Shown one piece after another: positions 17,452 through 26,520 of a DNA stretch of 64,000 nt. Where the stretch lies: positions 62,001 to 126,000 of the forward strand of contig NZ_QCZH01000007.1 in NCBI RefSeq assembly GCF_003097655.1, read 5' to 3'. Source of the stretch: Flavobacterium laiguense. Its GTDB lineage: Bacteria; Bacteroidota; Bacteroidia; Flavobacteriales; Flavobacteriaceae. The position numbers were made by a program, and so were the translations under genes. The stretch's first letter is position 1, and each line of letters begins with the position of its first letter. The notes beneath the pieces are model-generated. The model did not search any database, was not told the origin of the DNA, and saw only the letters and a list, made by a program, of their open reading frames with translations.

Positions 17452-17778
17452 TCAAGAAATGTTTTTAAGCCACTTTTGGAAATAAATTCCCAACAATGGA
17501 ACGGGTTTTGTTTCGCCTTTTATGGCACTGAAAATTCCATAAGACCATAAAACAGAAATGAAAACCCACATTGGTGCAGAAATCATCAGACTGTCAAAAT
17601 TACTAATGATTAATCCCAGGGAAATGAATGTAAGCGTAAGTCCCAATCCTTGACGGATATGAAAAGAAGCAAATTCGTTTTTGTCTTCGCTATTCATTGA
17701 CATCGCAATAAATACACCAATTCCTAATATGTAACTGGTGATTGCTGCTGTTTTTCCAGCTTCGATAGTGTTGTTCAT
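17452..17778 (-). CDS. small membrane protein, DUF4870-like
   Basis: The 108-residue protein has about three hydrophobic segments (near 12-27, 47-62 and 67-85) and the motif NEFASFHIRQGLGLTL, which is typical of DUF4870-like proteins. It starts only 9 bases after the dihydroorotase-like stop and lies in the same operon. Function is unknown for the family. Confidence 0.75.
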   Translation of the reverse strand: MNNTIEAGKTAAITSYILGIGVFIAMSMNSEDKNEFASFHIRQGLGLTLTFISLGLIISNFDSLMISAPMWVFISVLWSYGIFSAIKGETKPVPLLGIYFQKWLKNIS

Positions 17779-17787
17779 GCTATTTGG

Positions 17788-19041
17788 TTATCCTAAAATT
17801 AATTTGTCTTGGTTCAAAATTCCATACGCTTTTCCTTTTAGGTTGGTGCCTAGAAAAGCCGAGTTCTTGGATTTTGAAAGTATATTTTCTTTGGAGAAAA
17901 CACTATTGCCTTCGGGGTTGAATAAAGTAATATTGGCGATTTCGCCTTCGCTAATGCTATGGTTTGGAATGCTGAAAATTGCTTTTCCTGCTGTGAATTT
18001 TTCGATTATGGTTTCTAATGGGAGTACAGTCATCAAAGCACCAAAAGCACTTTCCAGTCCAATGGTTCCATTTTTGGCCATATCAAACTCCATTTTTTTG
18101 TGTTCTATGTCGATAGGATTATGATCAGATGTAATTAAATCGATGGTTCCGTCCAGTATTCCGTTAAGCAATGCTTGTCTGTCGCTTTCGGTTTTTAAAG
18201 GCGGAGTTACTTTGTATCGGGTGTCAAATTCTTCCAGTTTTTCATCGGTTAAAACCAAATGATGTACGGTTGCGCTACAAGTAACATTCAATCCTTTTGC
18301 TTTAGCATCTTTAATCAATTGAACCGATTTTGCAGAAGAAATGGTTGGGATATGCATTTTGCCTCCCGTGTATTCCAATAAAAATAAGTTTCTGGCAATT
18401 TGCAATTCTTCGGCCAAATCCGGAATCCCTTTCAGTCCCAATCGGGTAGAAACAACACCTTCGTTGGCAACACCATTTCCTTTTATTTTGTCGTCTTGTG
18501 CAAAAGCGATAACTAATCCATCAAAATCTTGTACGTATTGCAAGGCTATTTTCAGCAAGTTGGCATTGTCTAAACTTTTGGTATAATCGCCAAAAGCAAC
18601 TGCACCCGAATTTTTCATATCATACAATTCGGCCATGTCTTTGCCTTCACTTTCCTTAGTTAAAGCGCCTATTGGAGACAATTGTGTGGCAAAACCATTG
18701 GCTTTGTTTTTTACGAAATTTACTTGCGCTTGATTGTCTATAATCGGGAAAGAGTTGGGTTGCAATGCGATGGCTGTAAAACCGCTTTTAGCCGCAACAT
18801 CCAGTCCATTTACAATAGTTTCTCTGTCTTCGAAACCAGGCTCTCCAAGGGAAACACTACTGTCAAACCATCCTTGCGAAAGATGAAGGTTGTCTAGTTT
18901 TAGTTCTTCGGCATTATCTGTATTTGGAAGCGCCGTCCCTATTTTTTTTATAAAACCATCTACAATTAAAAGATCTACAGTCTGGTTGTGAAAGGGACTT
19001 TTTGAATCGATAATTTTGGCGCCTCGGATGATTATTTTCAT
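17788..19041 (-). CDS. dihydroorotase-like protein without metal-binding residues (probable pseudoenzyme)
   Basis: The fold is that of bacterial class I dihydroorotase: NEGVVSTRLGLKGIP, KAKGLNVTCSATVHHLVLTDEKLEEFDTRYKVTPPLKTESDRQALLNGI and DLITSDHNPI all match the family closely. The start is MKIIIRGAKII at 19041; the open frame further upstream does not look coding. The zinc motif HxHLREPG reads SSVSLGEPG, so both histidines are serines (S62, S64). The usual DDG is DYT, the histidine of the QHAED-type motif is F, and that of QHLSTA is T. Only the aspartate of TSDHNP remains. Catalysis is therefore unlikely. In some bacteria an inactive PyrC-like subunit assembles with aspartate transcarbamoylase, which is the best guess here. 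Confidence 0.88.
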   Translation of the reverse strand: MKIIIRGAKIIDSKSPFHNQTVDLLIVDGFIKKIGTALPNTDNAEELKLDNLHLSQGWFDSSVSLGEPGFEDRETIVNGLDVAAKSGFTAIALQPNSFPIIDNQAQVNFVKNKANGFATQLSPIGALTKESEGKDMAELYDMKNSGAVAFGDYTKSLDNANLLKIALQYVQDFDGLVIAFAQDDKIKGNGVANEGVVSTRLGLKGIPDLAEELQIARNLFLLEYTGGKMHIPTISSAKSVQLIKDAKAKGLNVTCSATVHHLVLTDEKLEEFDTRYKVTPPLKTESDRQALLNGILDGTIDLITSDHNPIDIEHKKMEFDMAKNGTIGLESAFGALMTVLPLETIIEKFTAGKAIFSIPNHSISEGEIANITLFNPEGNSVFSKENILSKSKNSAFLGTNLKGKAYGILNQDKLILG

Positions 19042-19195
19042 ATGTAGATAATATTTGTTTTTAATGGAATATGGTATCGCCAGATCTTCATTGGTGTTTG
19101 TGACAACTGTTGCCATGGCGATTTCATATGTAGATAATTTACTTCAATTGAAACAATAAAATTATGTTTATAACATTAGAACTTAATTTTCTTGA

Positions 19196-19254
19196 ACCAT
19201 TAAGTAATTAAGTTAATAAAGGGAAAACTTAATATTCTTAATTTCTTAATGGTG
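19196..19254. repeat. imperfect inverted repeat between co-directional genes
   Basis: ACCATTAAGTAATTAAG on the left pairs with CTTAATTTCTTAATGGT on the right, around a short loop. It lies just downstream of the BatA-like gene (minus strand) and may end its transcript or be a repeat remnant. Confidence 0.5.
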
Positions 19255-19260
19255 AAAAAA

Positions 19261-21189
19261 TTATTTCACGAATTTGATGATTGCCATTTCCAATGCTAAA
19301 AATAACAGTGCAAAGATAATAAACCATTTCCAAATTTGATTGTCGCTTCGGCTGGTTTGTAACGTATCAAAAATGGTTGCGATAGAATCACTTGTTTTAT
19401 AGTCGGATAGTATACTTTCGTTGACTTGATCCAAATCGCTCTCGGTCCTAGCGTAATTAAAACTGATGTTTTCTATTGGTTTTTTGGAATCATATATCGT
19501 GTAATTACCTGCTTTTTCTGGGTAATCATTAAAAAATAATTGAACTTTATTATTCAAAAGTTGTTGTACAGGAATGAATTGCTCTTCCGGATTTTTTACC
19601 GTTAGAATTTCATCTTTAGATAATAAAACAGGAACAAGATAAGAGGAATTATTACCAATTGTGTTTGCGTTAATTCCGTTGTTTAGCTTGTTTAAAGCCA
19701 TTTTATAAAAAACAGGAACAATCAAGGGAGATTGTTGGAAATTGGAATTTAATGTATTTAATGGAGCCGAAAAAACATAAACGGATGAAACGGAATTTCG
19801 AAGTCCTATTAAAAATGGGGATTGGTCCTCAAAACTTAAAACGGCTGGACTTGTACTGGAAATTGTATATTCTTTTTTGGTTTTTGGATATTGAAAATTG
19901 TTGGTTTTATTTTCGAAAACACCGGCAAATAAGGGATGACTGAAGTTGATTTTGGTGATCAGTTTTTCATTAGACTCTAATAATTTGAATTGAGTGGAGC
20001 CAAATAGATTCATTAATGCATTCAAATTGGATATCGGGGCAGTTTCTGATGGAATTACAATCAGGTTTCCTCCTTTGTTTACGAAGGATTTTAAAGTGGT
20101 TTGCAAGGCTTGTGGGATTTCGTCTAGTTCATTCAAAACAATGGCGTCTTGCATGTCGATGCTGTTGTAATCTAAAGTGCTTAATGTGAAAGAACTATAA
20201 TTGAATTCGTCATTTGTATATATTCGACCCAAGAAATTGTTTTTTTCGGGTGCTCCAATACTGATAATATTGGTTTTTTTAGTTTTTGAAATGCTAAAAA
20301 ACAGTTTGTTGTCATAGCCCAAATCATTGTCTTCAATTGAAACATAGCCATGAAATGCTTGTTTTGGAATAGTGAAATTAATAGTTTCTTTTTTGTTCTT
20401 AAAATTGATAATGGTTTTGGCAATCAGTTTGTTTTGATTGTACAAAGCCATTGAAACAGGTTTGAAATCAGTGCTGTAGTTGGAGGTAATAATACCTAAT
20501 TCGTAAAAATCATCCAGTGTTTGACGAATAAAAACACTGTCGATAGCTACATTGTTTTTTTGTTCAGCCTTCGGAATAATAAAATATGGAATGTTGTCGG
20601 TATCCATGTTTTTTAGTTGGTTTGGAGTCAAACCTACGGCATCGGTAATGATTACAATGTCCTTTTTGAATACCGATTTATGTGCTTTTACTTTGGCTAT
20701 TATATTGTCTAATTGAAAAGGAATTGCACTATATTTTAGGTTTTGCAATTCACTTCGAATGGTTTTGATATCCGTATTCCAGTAATTATCAGTATTGGTA
20801 AGCAAAGAAAAATTCGCATTTTCTGGTGTTTCTTCGAGCAGTTCTTGAACGGCACGTTTTAATAGTTCCCCTTTTTTTCCTTTGGCTTGCATACTAAAGG
20901 AATTGTCCAGAATAATATACATTTCATTGCTGGCATTCTTGTTGTCTTTGGATTCAAAAAAGGGTTGTGCAAAGGCAAGGATAATACAAGTCAGTAAAAG
21001 TAATCTGCAAGCCAAAAGCAACCATTTTTTGATTTTGGAACTTTTTCTAGTTTGAATCGAAAGGGCTTTTAGAAAACGAACATTAGTGAAATATTCTTTT
21101 TTGAAACGTCTCAATTGGAATAAATGCACCAAAATTGGAACAATCAACAGGAATAGAAAGTATAGAATTTCGGGTTGTTTAAAGTGCAT
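19261..21189 (-). CDS. BatA-domain / von Willebrand A membrane protein
   Basis: The 642-residue protein begins with the aerotolerance-regulator BatA N-terminal domain: a first membrane helix (about 7-27), LRRFKKEYFTNVRFLK, and a second helix (about 58-78). A vWA-like domain follows, with the metal-site motif YIILDNSFSMQAKG (DxSxS). A long periplasmic beta-rich and glutamine-amidotransferase-like part (about 300-600) and a final helix (about 622-640) complete it. Such proteins are common in Bacteroidota and are thought to help envelope stress tolerance. The Bat operon partners (MoxR, other Bat genes) are absent here, so it is a stand-alone paralog. Confidence 0.88.
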   Translation of the reverse strand: MHFKQPEILYFLFLLIVPILVHLFQLRRFKKEYFTNVRFLKALSIQTRKSSKIKKWLLLACRLLLLTCIILAFAQPFFESKDNKNASNEMYIILDNSFSMQAKGKKGELLKRAVQELLEETPENANFSLLTNTDNYWNTDIKTIRSELQNLKYSAIPFQLDNIIAKVKAHKSVFKKDIVIITDAVGLTPNQLKNMDTDNIPYFIIPKAEQKNNVAIDSVFIRQTLDDFYELGIITSNYSTDFKPVSMALYNQNKLIAKTIINFKNKKETINFTIPKQAFHGYVSIEDNDLGYDNKLFFSISKTKKTNIISIGAPEKNNFLGRIYTNDEFNYSSFTLSTLDYNSIDMQDAIVLNELDEIPQALQTTLKSFVNKGGNLIVIPSETAPISNLNALMNLFGSTQFKLLESNEKLITKINFSHPLFAGVFENKTNNFQYPKTKKEYTISSTSPAVLSFEDQSPFLIGLRNSVSSVYVFSAPLNTLNSNFQQSPLIVPVFYKMALNKLNNGINANTIGNNSSYLVPVLLSKDEILTVKNPEEQFIPVQQLLNNKVQLFFNDYPEKAGNYTIYDSKKPIENISFNYARTESDLDQVNESILSDYKTSDSIATIFDTLQTSRSDNQIWKWFIIFALLFLALEMAIIKFVK

Positions 21190-21370
21190 TCTAAAGTTTT
21201 GTTTGCTTCACAGGATTTTAAAACAATGGAGTTCATTGGATTTTATGAGTCAAAAATACAAATTTGTTGACAGTTTAATTATGATGTTGCTATAATTTTT
21301 TAAAAGAAGAAACAAATAGGGTAATTCTGAAAGATAATAAGTATTTTAGCTATTCTGAAAATTATAAAGT

Positions 21371-22489
21371 ATGAAAAAAGTTTATCTATTTCTTTTGTTA
21401 ATTGCAACAATAACTTCGACGCAAGCGCAAAAAAACTTACTCAATCTTATTGTAGGTACCTATACGAATAATTGCTATAGCAAAGGGATTTATGTATATG
21501 AATTTGATACCAATAATGCTCAAATGCGATTAAAAAAATCTTCGGATAGTATAGTTAATCCAAGTTATGTATCACTTTCTAATGATAATAAATTTATTTA
21601 TGCTGTAAATGAAAACGGAGCAGAAAGTACCGTGAGCTCTTTTGCATTTGACTCCGTAAACGGAAAACCCAGTTTTATCAATCAAGAAAGTTCTAAAGGT
21701 GCCGACCCTTGTTATCTTATTAATGATGATAAAAATGTGATAGTTGCCAATTATTCAGGAGGAAATATTTCGGTTTTTGGTAAAAATAAGGATGGTGGCA
21801 TAACCGTAGCCAAGCAGGTTGTACAACATTATGGTAAAGGGGCAAATGCGGACAGGCAAGAAAAGGCTCATGTACACATGGTTTATTTTTCGCCAGACAA
21901 AAAGTATGTTTTAAGTAATGATTTAGGAAATGACAAAGTGTATGTGTACAATTATAATCCAACTGCGAATACTGAAGTTTTAACATTAAAAGATAGTATT
22001 TCAGTAACAGCGGGAAGCGGTCCAAGACATTTAACGTTTAGCAAGAATGGAAAATACGTTTTTCTATTGCAGGAATTAGATGCTTCATTGACCACCTTTA
22101 GTTATGCAGACGGAAAGTTAACTAAAATTAATGAAACCACTATTTTAGCTAAAGATTATAAAGGAAATTTTGGCTCCGCCGATATTCATATTTCGCCTAA
22201 TGGAAAGTTTTTATATGCCTCGAATAGAGGTGATGCCAATACAATTTCGATTTTTAAAGTTTCAAAAAATGGAAAGCTACAATCAAAAGGGCAAACAAGT
22301 ACTTTGGGGAAAGGCCCCAGAAATTTTGTGATTGATCCAACGGGTAAATTTCTTTTGGTAGCACATCAATATACTAATGATATTGTTGTTTTTAAGATTC
22401 ATAAACGAAAAGGAACGCTAACAGATACAGGAAAAAAGATTGATCTGTGTTCACCTGTTTGTTTAGTGTTTAGTAATGTGGAAAAGTGA
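21371..22489 (+). CDS. exported lactonase-family seven-bladed beta-propeller (6-phosphogluconolactonase-like)
   Basis: The 372-residue protein has a signal peptide (MKKVYLFLLLIATITSTQAQ) and repeated propeller blades with motifs such as NPSYVSLSNDNKFIYAVNE, GSGPRHLTFSKNGKYVFLLQE and GPRNFVIDPTGKFLLVAHQ. These match the YbhE/Pgl lactonase family (PF10282). The cytoplasmic members hydrolyse 6-phosphogluconolactone. An exported version probably acts on a different, periplasmic lactone, so I do not assign pgl. A strong terminator follows. Confidence 0.88.
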   Translation: MKKVYLFLLLIATITSTQAQKNLLNLIVGTYTNNCYSKGIYVYEFDTNNAQMRLKKSSDSIVNPSYVSLSNDNKFIYAVNENGAESTVSSFAFDSVNGKPSFINQESSKGADPCYLINDDKNVIVANYSGGNISVFGKNKDGGITVAKQVVQHYGKGANADRQEKAHVHMVYFSPDKKYVLSNDLGNDKVYVYNYNPTANTEVLTLKDSISVTAGSGPRHLTFSKNGKYVFLLQELDASLTTFSYADGKLTKINETTILAKDYKGNFGSADIHISPNGKFLYASNRGDANTISIFKVSKNGKLQSKGQTSTLGKGPRNFVIDPTGKFLLVAHQYTNDIVVFKIHKRKGTLTDTGKKIDLCSPVCLVFSNVEK

Positions 22490-22511
22490 TAAATGACTGT
22501 TATCTTTCATG

Positions 22512-22557
22512 AAAAACAAATAGCCCATGGTTTCAACCATGGGCTATTTGTTTTTAA
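22512..22557. terminator. strong bidirectional terminator
   Basis: A long, almost perfect stem (AACAAATAGCCCATGGTT against AACCATGGGCTATTTGTT) has A-rich left and T-rich right flanks. It lies between the convergent lactonase and DEAD-box helicase genes. Confidence 0.9.
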
Positions 22558-22564
22558 GAAAACT

Positions 22565-22600
22565 GAAAACTGATCACTAAAAAACTGACCACTGCCAACT
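22565..22600. repeat. fragment of the CTGACCACTG repeat family
   Basis: The sequence ACTGATCACTAAAAAACTGACCACTG matches the tandem array at 16451-16735. It abuts the stop codon of the helicase, just as the array abuts the esterase stop. Confidence 0.6.
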
Positions 22601-23951
22601 ATTTATTCTTGTCTTTTCTCTTTTTGTCTCTGGTTTTCAACATGTTTCTATTTACAGAACCGTGTGTTTTTTTCTTGGTAATACCAGGCCCTCCCAAATT
22701 GACTTTCTTATTCTTTTTGCTTTTCTCTTGAAAAGCACCATCGCCATCTAGTTTTTGTTTTTTCATCAAAAACTTAATCGGCTGTCTGTCTTTTTCAGGT
22801 TCGATTAGTTTAGCTGAAACTTCAACTTCTTCTGGGAAAGCTTCAACGGTTAATTCGGTATTCATTAATACTTCAATAGCCACTTTTGATTCTTCTTCAC
22901 GAGGAGCAATAAGGCTTATCGCAGTTCCAGTTGCATCGGCACGACCCGTTCTACCAATACGGTGCATGTATAATTCTGGTAATTCGGGCATCTCGAAGTT
23001 GATTACATGTGTAATATTTGATATGTCCAAACCTCTTGCCATAATATCGGTAGTGATCAAACCACGTAAATTTCCTTCTTGAAAGGAAGCCATAGTACTC
23101 AAACGATAATTTTGGGATTTATTGGAGTGAATAACACCAAACTGACCTTCAAAATCTTCCTCGATTCGTTCGTGAACCATATCGGATATCTTCTTGTTAT
23201 TCACAAAAACCAATACGCGACTCATGTCTTCGTTGGTTTGTAATAAGTGTTTTAAAAGATTGATTTTAGTATTGAAATTAGGAGCTTGATAGGTAATTTG
23301 TGTAATATTTTCTAGAGGAGTTCCTGATGCTGATAGCGTTACCTCTTCTGGATAATCAAAATAGTCGTTCAAAATAGCATCTACTTCATCGGTCATGGTT
23401 GCCGAAAAAAGTATGTTTTGACGTTTCTTTGGCATCATGGCCAAAATAGCTGTCAATTGGGTGCGGAAACCTAAATTCAACATTTCGTCAAACTCATCGA
23501 TAACCAATTTCTGCATTTCTTCAAAACGAATCACATTGTCCAAAGTTAAATCCATGATTCTTCCAGGAGTCCCCACAAGAATATCACATCCTTGATAAAC
23601 CGTTGTTTTTTGGGTATTGATGTTTACACCACCAAAAATACCAACTGTACGAACCGACATGTACTTGGTTAATTTCTCGACTTCCTCTACGACCTGAACT
23701 ACAAGTTCACGAGTTGGAACCAGAATTACTATTTTTGGAGTATGACCTGGAGTAAATTTGTATAATTTTAATAAAGGTAATAAATAGGCAAATGTTTTAC
23801 CAGTACCCGTTTGTGCAATTCCCATCATATCACGGCCAGACATTATCACAGAAAAAGTTTTTTCCTGAATAGGAGTTGGGGATGTAAAACCTAGATCGTC
23901 TATTGCTTTTTGTACCGATTTTGGGAGATTGAATTGTTCGAAAGTACTCAT
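22599..23951 (-). CDS. DEAD-box ATP-dependent RNA helicase
   Basis: From the ATG at 23951 (MSTFEQFNLPKSVQKAIDDLGFTSPTPIQ, the Q-motif) the protein has 450 residues; the longer open frame adds a non-conserved leader. Motifs in order: AQTGTGKT (I), PTRELVVQ (Ia), GTPGRI (Ib), VIDEFD (II, a DEFD variant of DEAD), SAT (III), the C-terminal RecA domain with RGLDI, and HRIGRTGRAD (VI). A basic tail rich in lysine (KKTHGSVNRNMLKTRDKKRKDK) probably binds RNA. Such helicases remodel ribosome precursors and structured RNA, notably in the cold. It is a single gene with its own terminator. Confidence 0.94.
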   Translation of the reverse strand: MSTFEQFNLPKSVQKAIDDLGFTSPTPIQEKTFSVIMSGRDMMGIAQTGTGKTFAYLLPLLKLYKFTPGHTPKIVILVPTRELVVQVVEEVEKLTKYMSVRTVGIFGGVNINTQKTTVYQGCDILVGTPGRIMDLTLDNVIRFEEMQKLVIDEFDEMLNLGFRTQLTAILAMMPKKRQNILFSATMTDEVDAILNDYFDYPEEVTLSASGTPLENITQITYQAPNFNTKINLLKHLLQTNEDMSRVLVFVNNKKISDMVHERIEEDFEGQFGVIHSNKSQNYRLSTMASFQEGNLRGLITTDIMARGLDISNITHVINFEMPELPELYMHRIGRTGRADATGTAISLIAPREEESKVAIEVLMNTELTVEAFPEEVEVSAKLIEPEKDRQPIKFLMKKQKLDGDGAFQEKSKKNKKVNLGGPGITKKKTHGSVNRNMLKTRDKKRKDKNK

Positions 23952-24052
23952 TTGTGTTTTAATTTTGTGCAAAGATACGTTTTTTATAAGGATGCTGAAT
24001 GCCGTGCTATTATAGTTGCTAATTTTGACTATAAAGCATATAACCACATCTT

Positions 24053-24409
24053 CTACACAAAACGTTTTATTCTAAAAACTAATTCGGGATAATTAAAAGG
24101 TTTTGCTATAAAATCATCTACCCCCAGTTTGAATCCTTCGATCACTCTTAGGTCTTCTTTTCCTAAAACTGAAATCATAATAATAGGTATCGAGGGATAA
24201 TTTTTTTTGGAATAAGCTGTAATTTGCAACCCTGATTTATAGGGCATCATAATATCTGTAATAATCAAATCAGGCAGTGTCTTTCCTATTTTTTCGATAC
24301 CATCTTTACCATCATTTGCAATATGAATCTCATAACCTTCTTTCTTTAAAATAAAATCTAGAATCTTGACTATTAAATGATCATCTTCAATTAATAATAT
24401 TTTTTTCAT
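24053..24409 (-). CDS. single-domain response regulator (CheY-like)
   Basis: The 118-residue protein is only a receiver domain: acidic pocket E8-D9-D10, phosphoacceptor D52 in DLIITDIMMP, and the conserved lysine K103 in FIAKPF. There is no output domain. It is closely similar to the receiver at 25195-25605 (both share the EDD, VKIL-FILKKEGY and PDLIITDIM blocks), so the two are duplicates around degraded DNA. It probably relays a signal by protein contact. The kinase partner is not in the neighbourhood; the EPS operon begins about 8 kb away on the same strand. Confidence 0.92.
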   Translation of the reverse strand: MKKILLIEDDHLIVKILDFILKKEGYEIHIANDGKDGIEKIGKTLPDLIITDIMMPYKSGLQITAYSKKNYPSIPIIMISVLGKEDLRVIEGFKLGVDDFIAKPFNYPELVFRIKRFV

Positions 24410-24856
24410 GTGTAGGTTTTTTAAATTTAAATAAATTTATTCGATTGTTTTTTTTAAGAAAAAACAAAATATTTAGAGCTTTTTTTAAGTGTAGTTTTTT
24501 TTTAGACAGTACGGTAAATGATGAATAAAAAATTGAGAACCACAAAACGGAAAAAGGTTTTATGAAACATTTAAGTTGATTAAAAGATGTTCTATTTGAG
24601 TTGCTGAAATTAAATATATTGTTTTAAAACCAAAGTGATATTTGGGAATGTTTAATATAGAAACATCCTTAAATACAGTAAGTATTTCCAATCAAAATAT
24701 CTAATTGATTTATCATATTCTTGTTTAGTTAATTAAAAAAGGACTAAACTCGAATTTATCTAAAAAAATAAATTGGCTTAAGTGGTATGCTAAATTGATC
24801 TATCTATAAATGTACGTATAAAATACTGGCAAACAACACATTGATTTTTAATGTAT
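24410..24856. other. non-coding AT-rich stretch in a decaying region
   Basis: No gene, clear hairpin or recognisable remnant is visible here. It lies upstream of the first receiver gene and probably holds its promoter plus sequence left from lost genes. Confidence 0.5.
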
Positions 24857-25057
24857 TTAAAAGCCTTCAAATGCCCCTAATCCAAATAAAGCAACACCAT
24901 ATTTTACATGGTCGCTTGGATCGTGTTTACTAAGTTTTAGGTATAATTCAGTAAGTGCTTTTCCGTTATTTTGTTTCCGAATAAGTAAGTCTAGTTTTCT
25001 GGATATATTTCCAGAATGAATATCAAGTGGGCAGGAAAGTTTTTCAAGAGAAATAGT
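24857..25057 (-). pseudogene. 3' remnant of a TIGR02757-family gene
   Basis: On the minus strand this stretch reads, in one frame and ending at a TAA, about 66 codons that match the C-terminus of the intact gene at 33173-33937. Examples: LSCPLDIHSGN against LSCPLDVHSGN, RKQNNGKALTEL against RKQNDGKALTEL, and ALFGLGAFEGF against ALFGLGVFEGF. An in-frame stop (25058-25060) cuts it off upstream and no start exists. It is the tail of a second, lost paralog; the differences show it diverged before or after inactivation rather than being a fresh copy. Confidence 0.85.
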
Positions 25058-25194
25058 TTATCAATTTCTGTTGTAGACATAAAATGATTCTAATGAGTTT
25101 GATACAAGGAACGATAAAAAAGCAGCCTATATAAAAGTGTGTTTAATCACTTATAAATAGACTGATTTATGTATTTGAAAAATAGACTATTTTA

Positions 25195-25605
25195 TTAAGC
25201 TGATTTTTCGGTGATATTAAATTCTCGATTTTGTTTTACTAATAATCTTTTTACTCTAAGTAATAGCTCATTAGGATTAAAAGGTTTTGAAACAAAATCA
25301 TCGGCACCAAGATTAAAAGCTTCTACAACTGTTCCTTCTTCTTCTCCTAATGAAGAAACTACAATTACAGGGATTTCTTCATAGTTTTCTTTGGCAAAAC
25401 CAATGATCTCTAATCCAGAACGAAAAGGAAGCATAATATCTGTAATAATCAAATCAGGGACTAAAACGGGTATTTTTTCTATAGCGCTCAAGCCGTCTTT
25501 ACAGGATGTTACCTGATAACCTTCTTTTTTAAGAATAAACTCAAGGATTTTGACCATTAATACATCATCCTCTGCAATTAATATTTTTAAGTCTGTATTG
25601 TCCAT
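25195..25605 (-). CDS. single-domain response regulator (CheY-like)
   Basis: The 136-residue receiver domain has the acidic pocket E12-D13-D14, phosphoacceptor D56 in DLIITDIMLP, and the KPF lysine (FVSKPFNPNELLLRVKRLL). A short tail follows the receiver and there is no DNA-binding or enzymatic output domain. It is a paralog of the receiver at 24053-24409. Receivers of this type occur near HEAT/GT2/YaiO genes in this window, and such placement suggests control of polysaccharide synthesis, but no kinase is adjacent. Confidence 0.92.
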   Translation of the reverse strand: MDNTDLKILIAEDDVLMVKILEFILKKEGYQVTSCKDGLSAIEKIPVLVPDLIITDIMLPFRSGLEIIGFAKENYEEIPVIVVSSLGEEEGTVVEAFNLGADDFVSKPFNPNELLLRVKRLLVKQNREFNITEKSA

Positions 25606-25829
25606 AATTTATTTGTTTTACTATTTGATCACCTTATTAGGATCTATTTTAAAACGATGAAGTGCGTAAAAAAACTATTATAATGAATTAGGTGTTGTGT
25701 TATCAACAACTGTGCCAGACTTTATTAGGTTCTTTTGCAAATCATAAAATGTTTATATAAACCTTAATTAGATTGTCAACATGAGATTAAGTTATAGGTT
25801 TGGGGTGTTTTAAATTTTGGATATTTTTT
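25606..25829. other. non-coding AT-rich spacer
   Basis: I see nothing gene-like. The block GGTGTTGTGTTATCAACAAC contains a short inverted repeat (GTTGTG/CAAC) that might be part of an insertion-sequence end, but I cannot confirm this. Confidence 0.4.
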
Positions 25830-26036
25830 TTAGGTTAAAAAATGATAGAATAAGTAATTACTCCAGCAATAAGATGGCATGAAATAAGTAGTACATAGTA
25901 ATCGCTTCCGGAGTGGACCTTTTGGCCTTTTCTTCGGTTTGTTTTCAATAGTAAAGGATTTTGCTACTTTCTGGAAGTTTTTGTCAAACTCATTAGTAAT
26001 GCAAAACAATTCAGTGATTTTATCGAAGTAAATCAT
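25830..26036 (-). pseudogene. IS982-like transposase, N-terminal remnant
   Basis: The first about 40 codons read MIYFDKITELFCITNEFDKNFQKV and then NKPKKRPK. This is the characteristic N-terminus of IS982-family transposases (DKITE-FC, then a lysine/proline hinge). After that the frame breaks: the following DNA shows family-like residues only in other frames (for example LISCHL), and the catalytic DDE part is missing. It is a decayed insertion-sequence fragment next to two other pseudogenes. Confidence 0.6.
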
Positions 26037-26039
26037 AAG

Positions 26040-26520
26040 ACGAATTTTAGATTAATTGTTTTTCAATGATTATAAATCATTATTGTGTAAAAAAAATCTA
26101 ATTGAATATATAATGGCTATGAATGTATTTGCTCTCGCTAATAATCTACTGAACATTTGCAAAGTGGGGGGGCTAATTTTTTTCTATTTGCATTTAATTC
26201 TTAAGAAAGTATACTCTTTAGATATTAAATACAGTTAAAAAGAAAGTTAGATTTTTGCAATTTGTCCCGTTGGAACCTTAGTTTTTATCGACGTACGACG
26301 TTAATTACCGTTAAATGTATATATTATTATTGTTTTGTACAAATTTATCTATGATAATTTTTGATATTTTTTAAAAATAATAATAATTGAACTCAGGTTA
26401 AAAGGTTTTTTAGGAACAAAACCAAGTGTAAAAAGTCCCAAAAGGGAGGACAATATTGCTGTAAATTTTAAGTTGAAAAGACTAAAAGAATTGGTTGTCT
26501 TTCAAGATAGGCATGGTCTT
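26040..26520. other. non-coding stretch in the decaying region
   Basis: Only short, low-quality ORFs are seen. A palindrome-centred block CGACGTACGACGTTAATTACCG near 26289 stands out in the AT-rich background but has no assignable role. Confidence 0.45.

Noticed and set aside
26056-26238. 60-codon ORF on the plus strand in the decaying region
   Set aside because: Composition is that of random AT-rich DNA (F, L, N, K, I), no start context or neighbour supports it, and no motif is visible.
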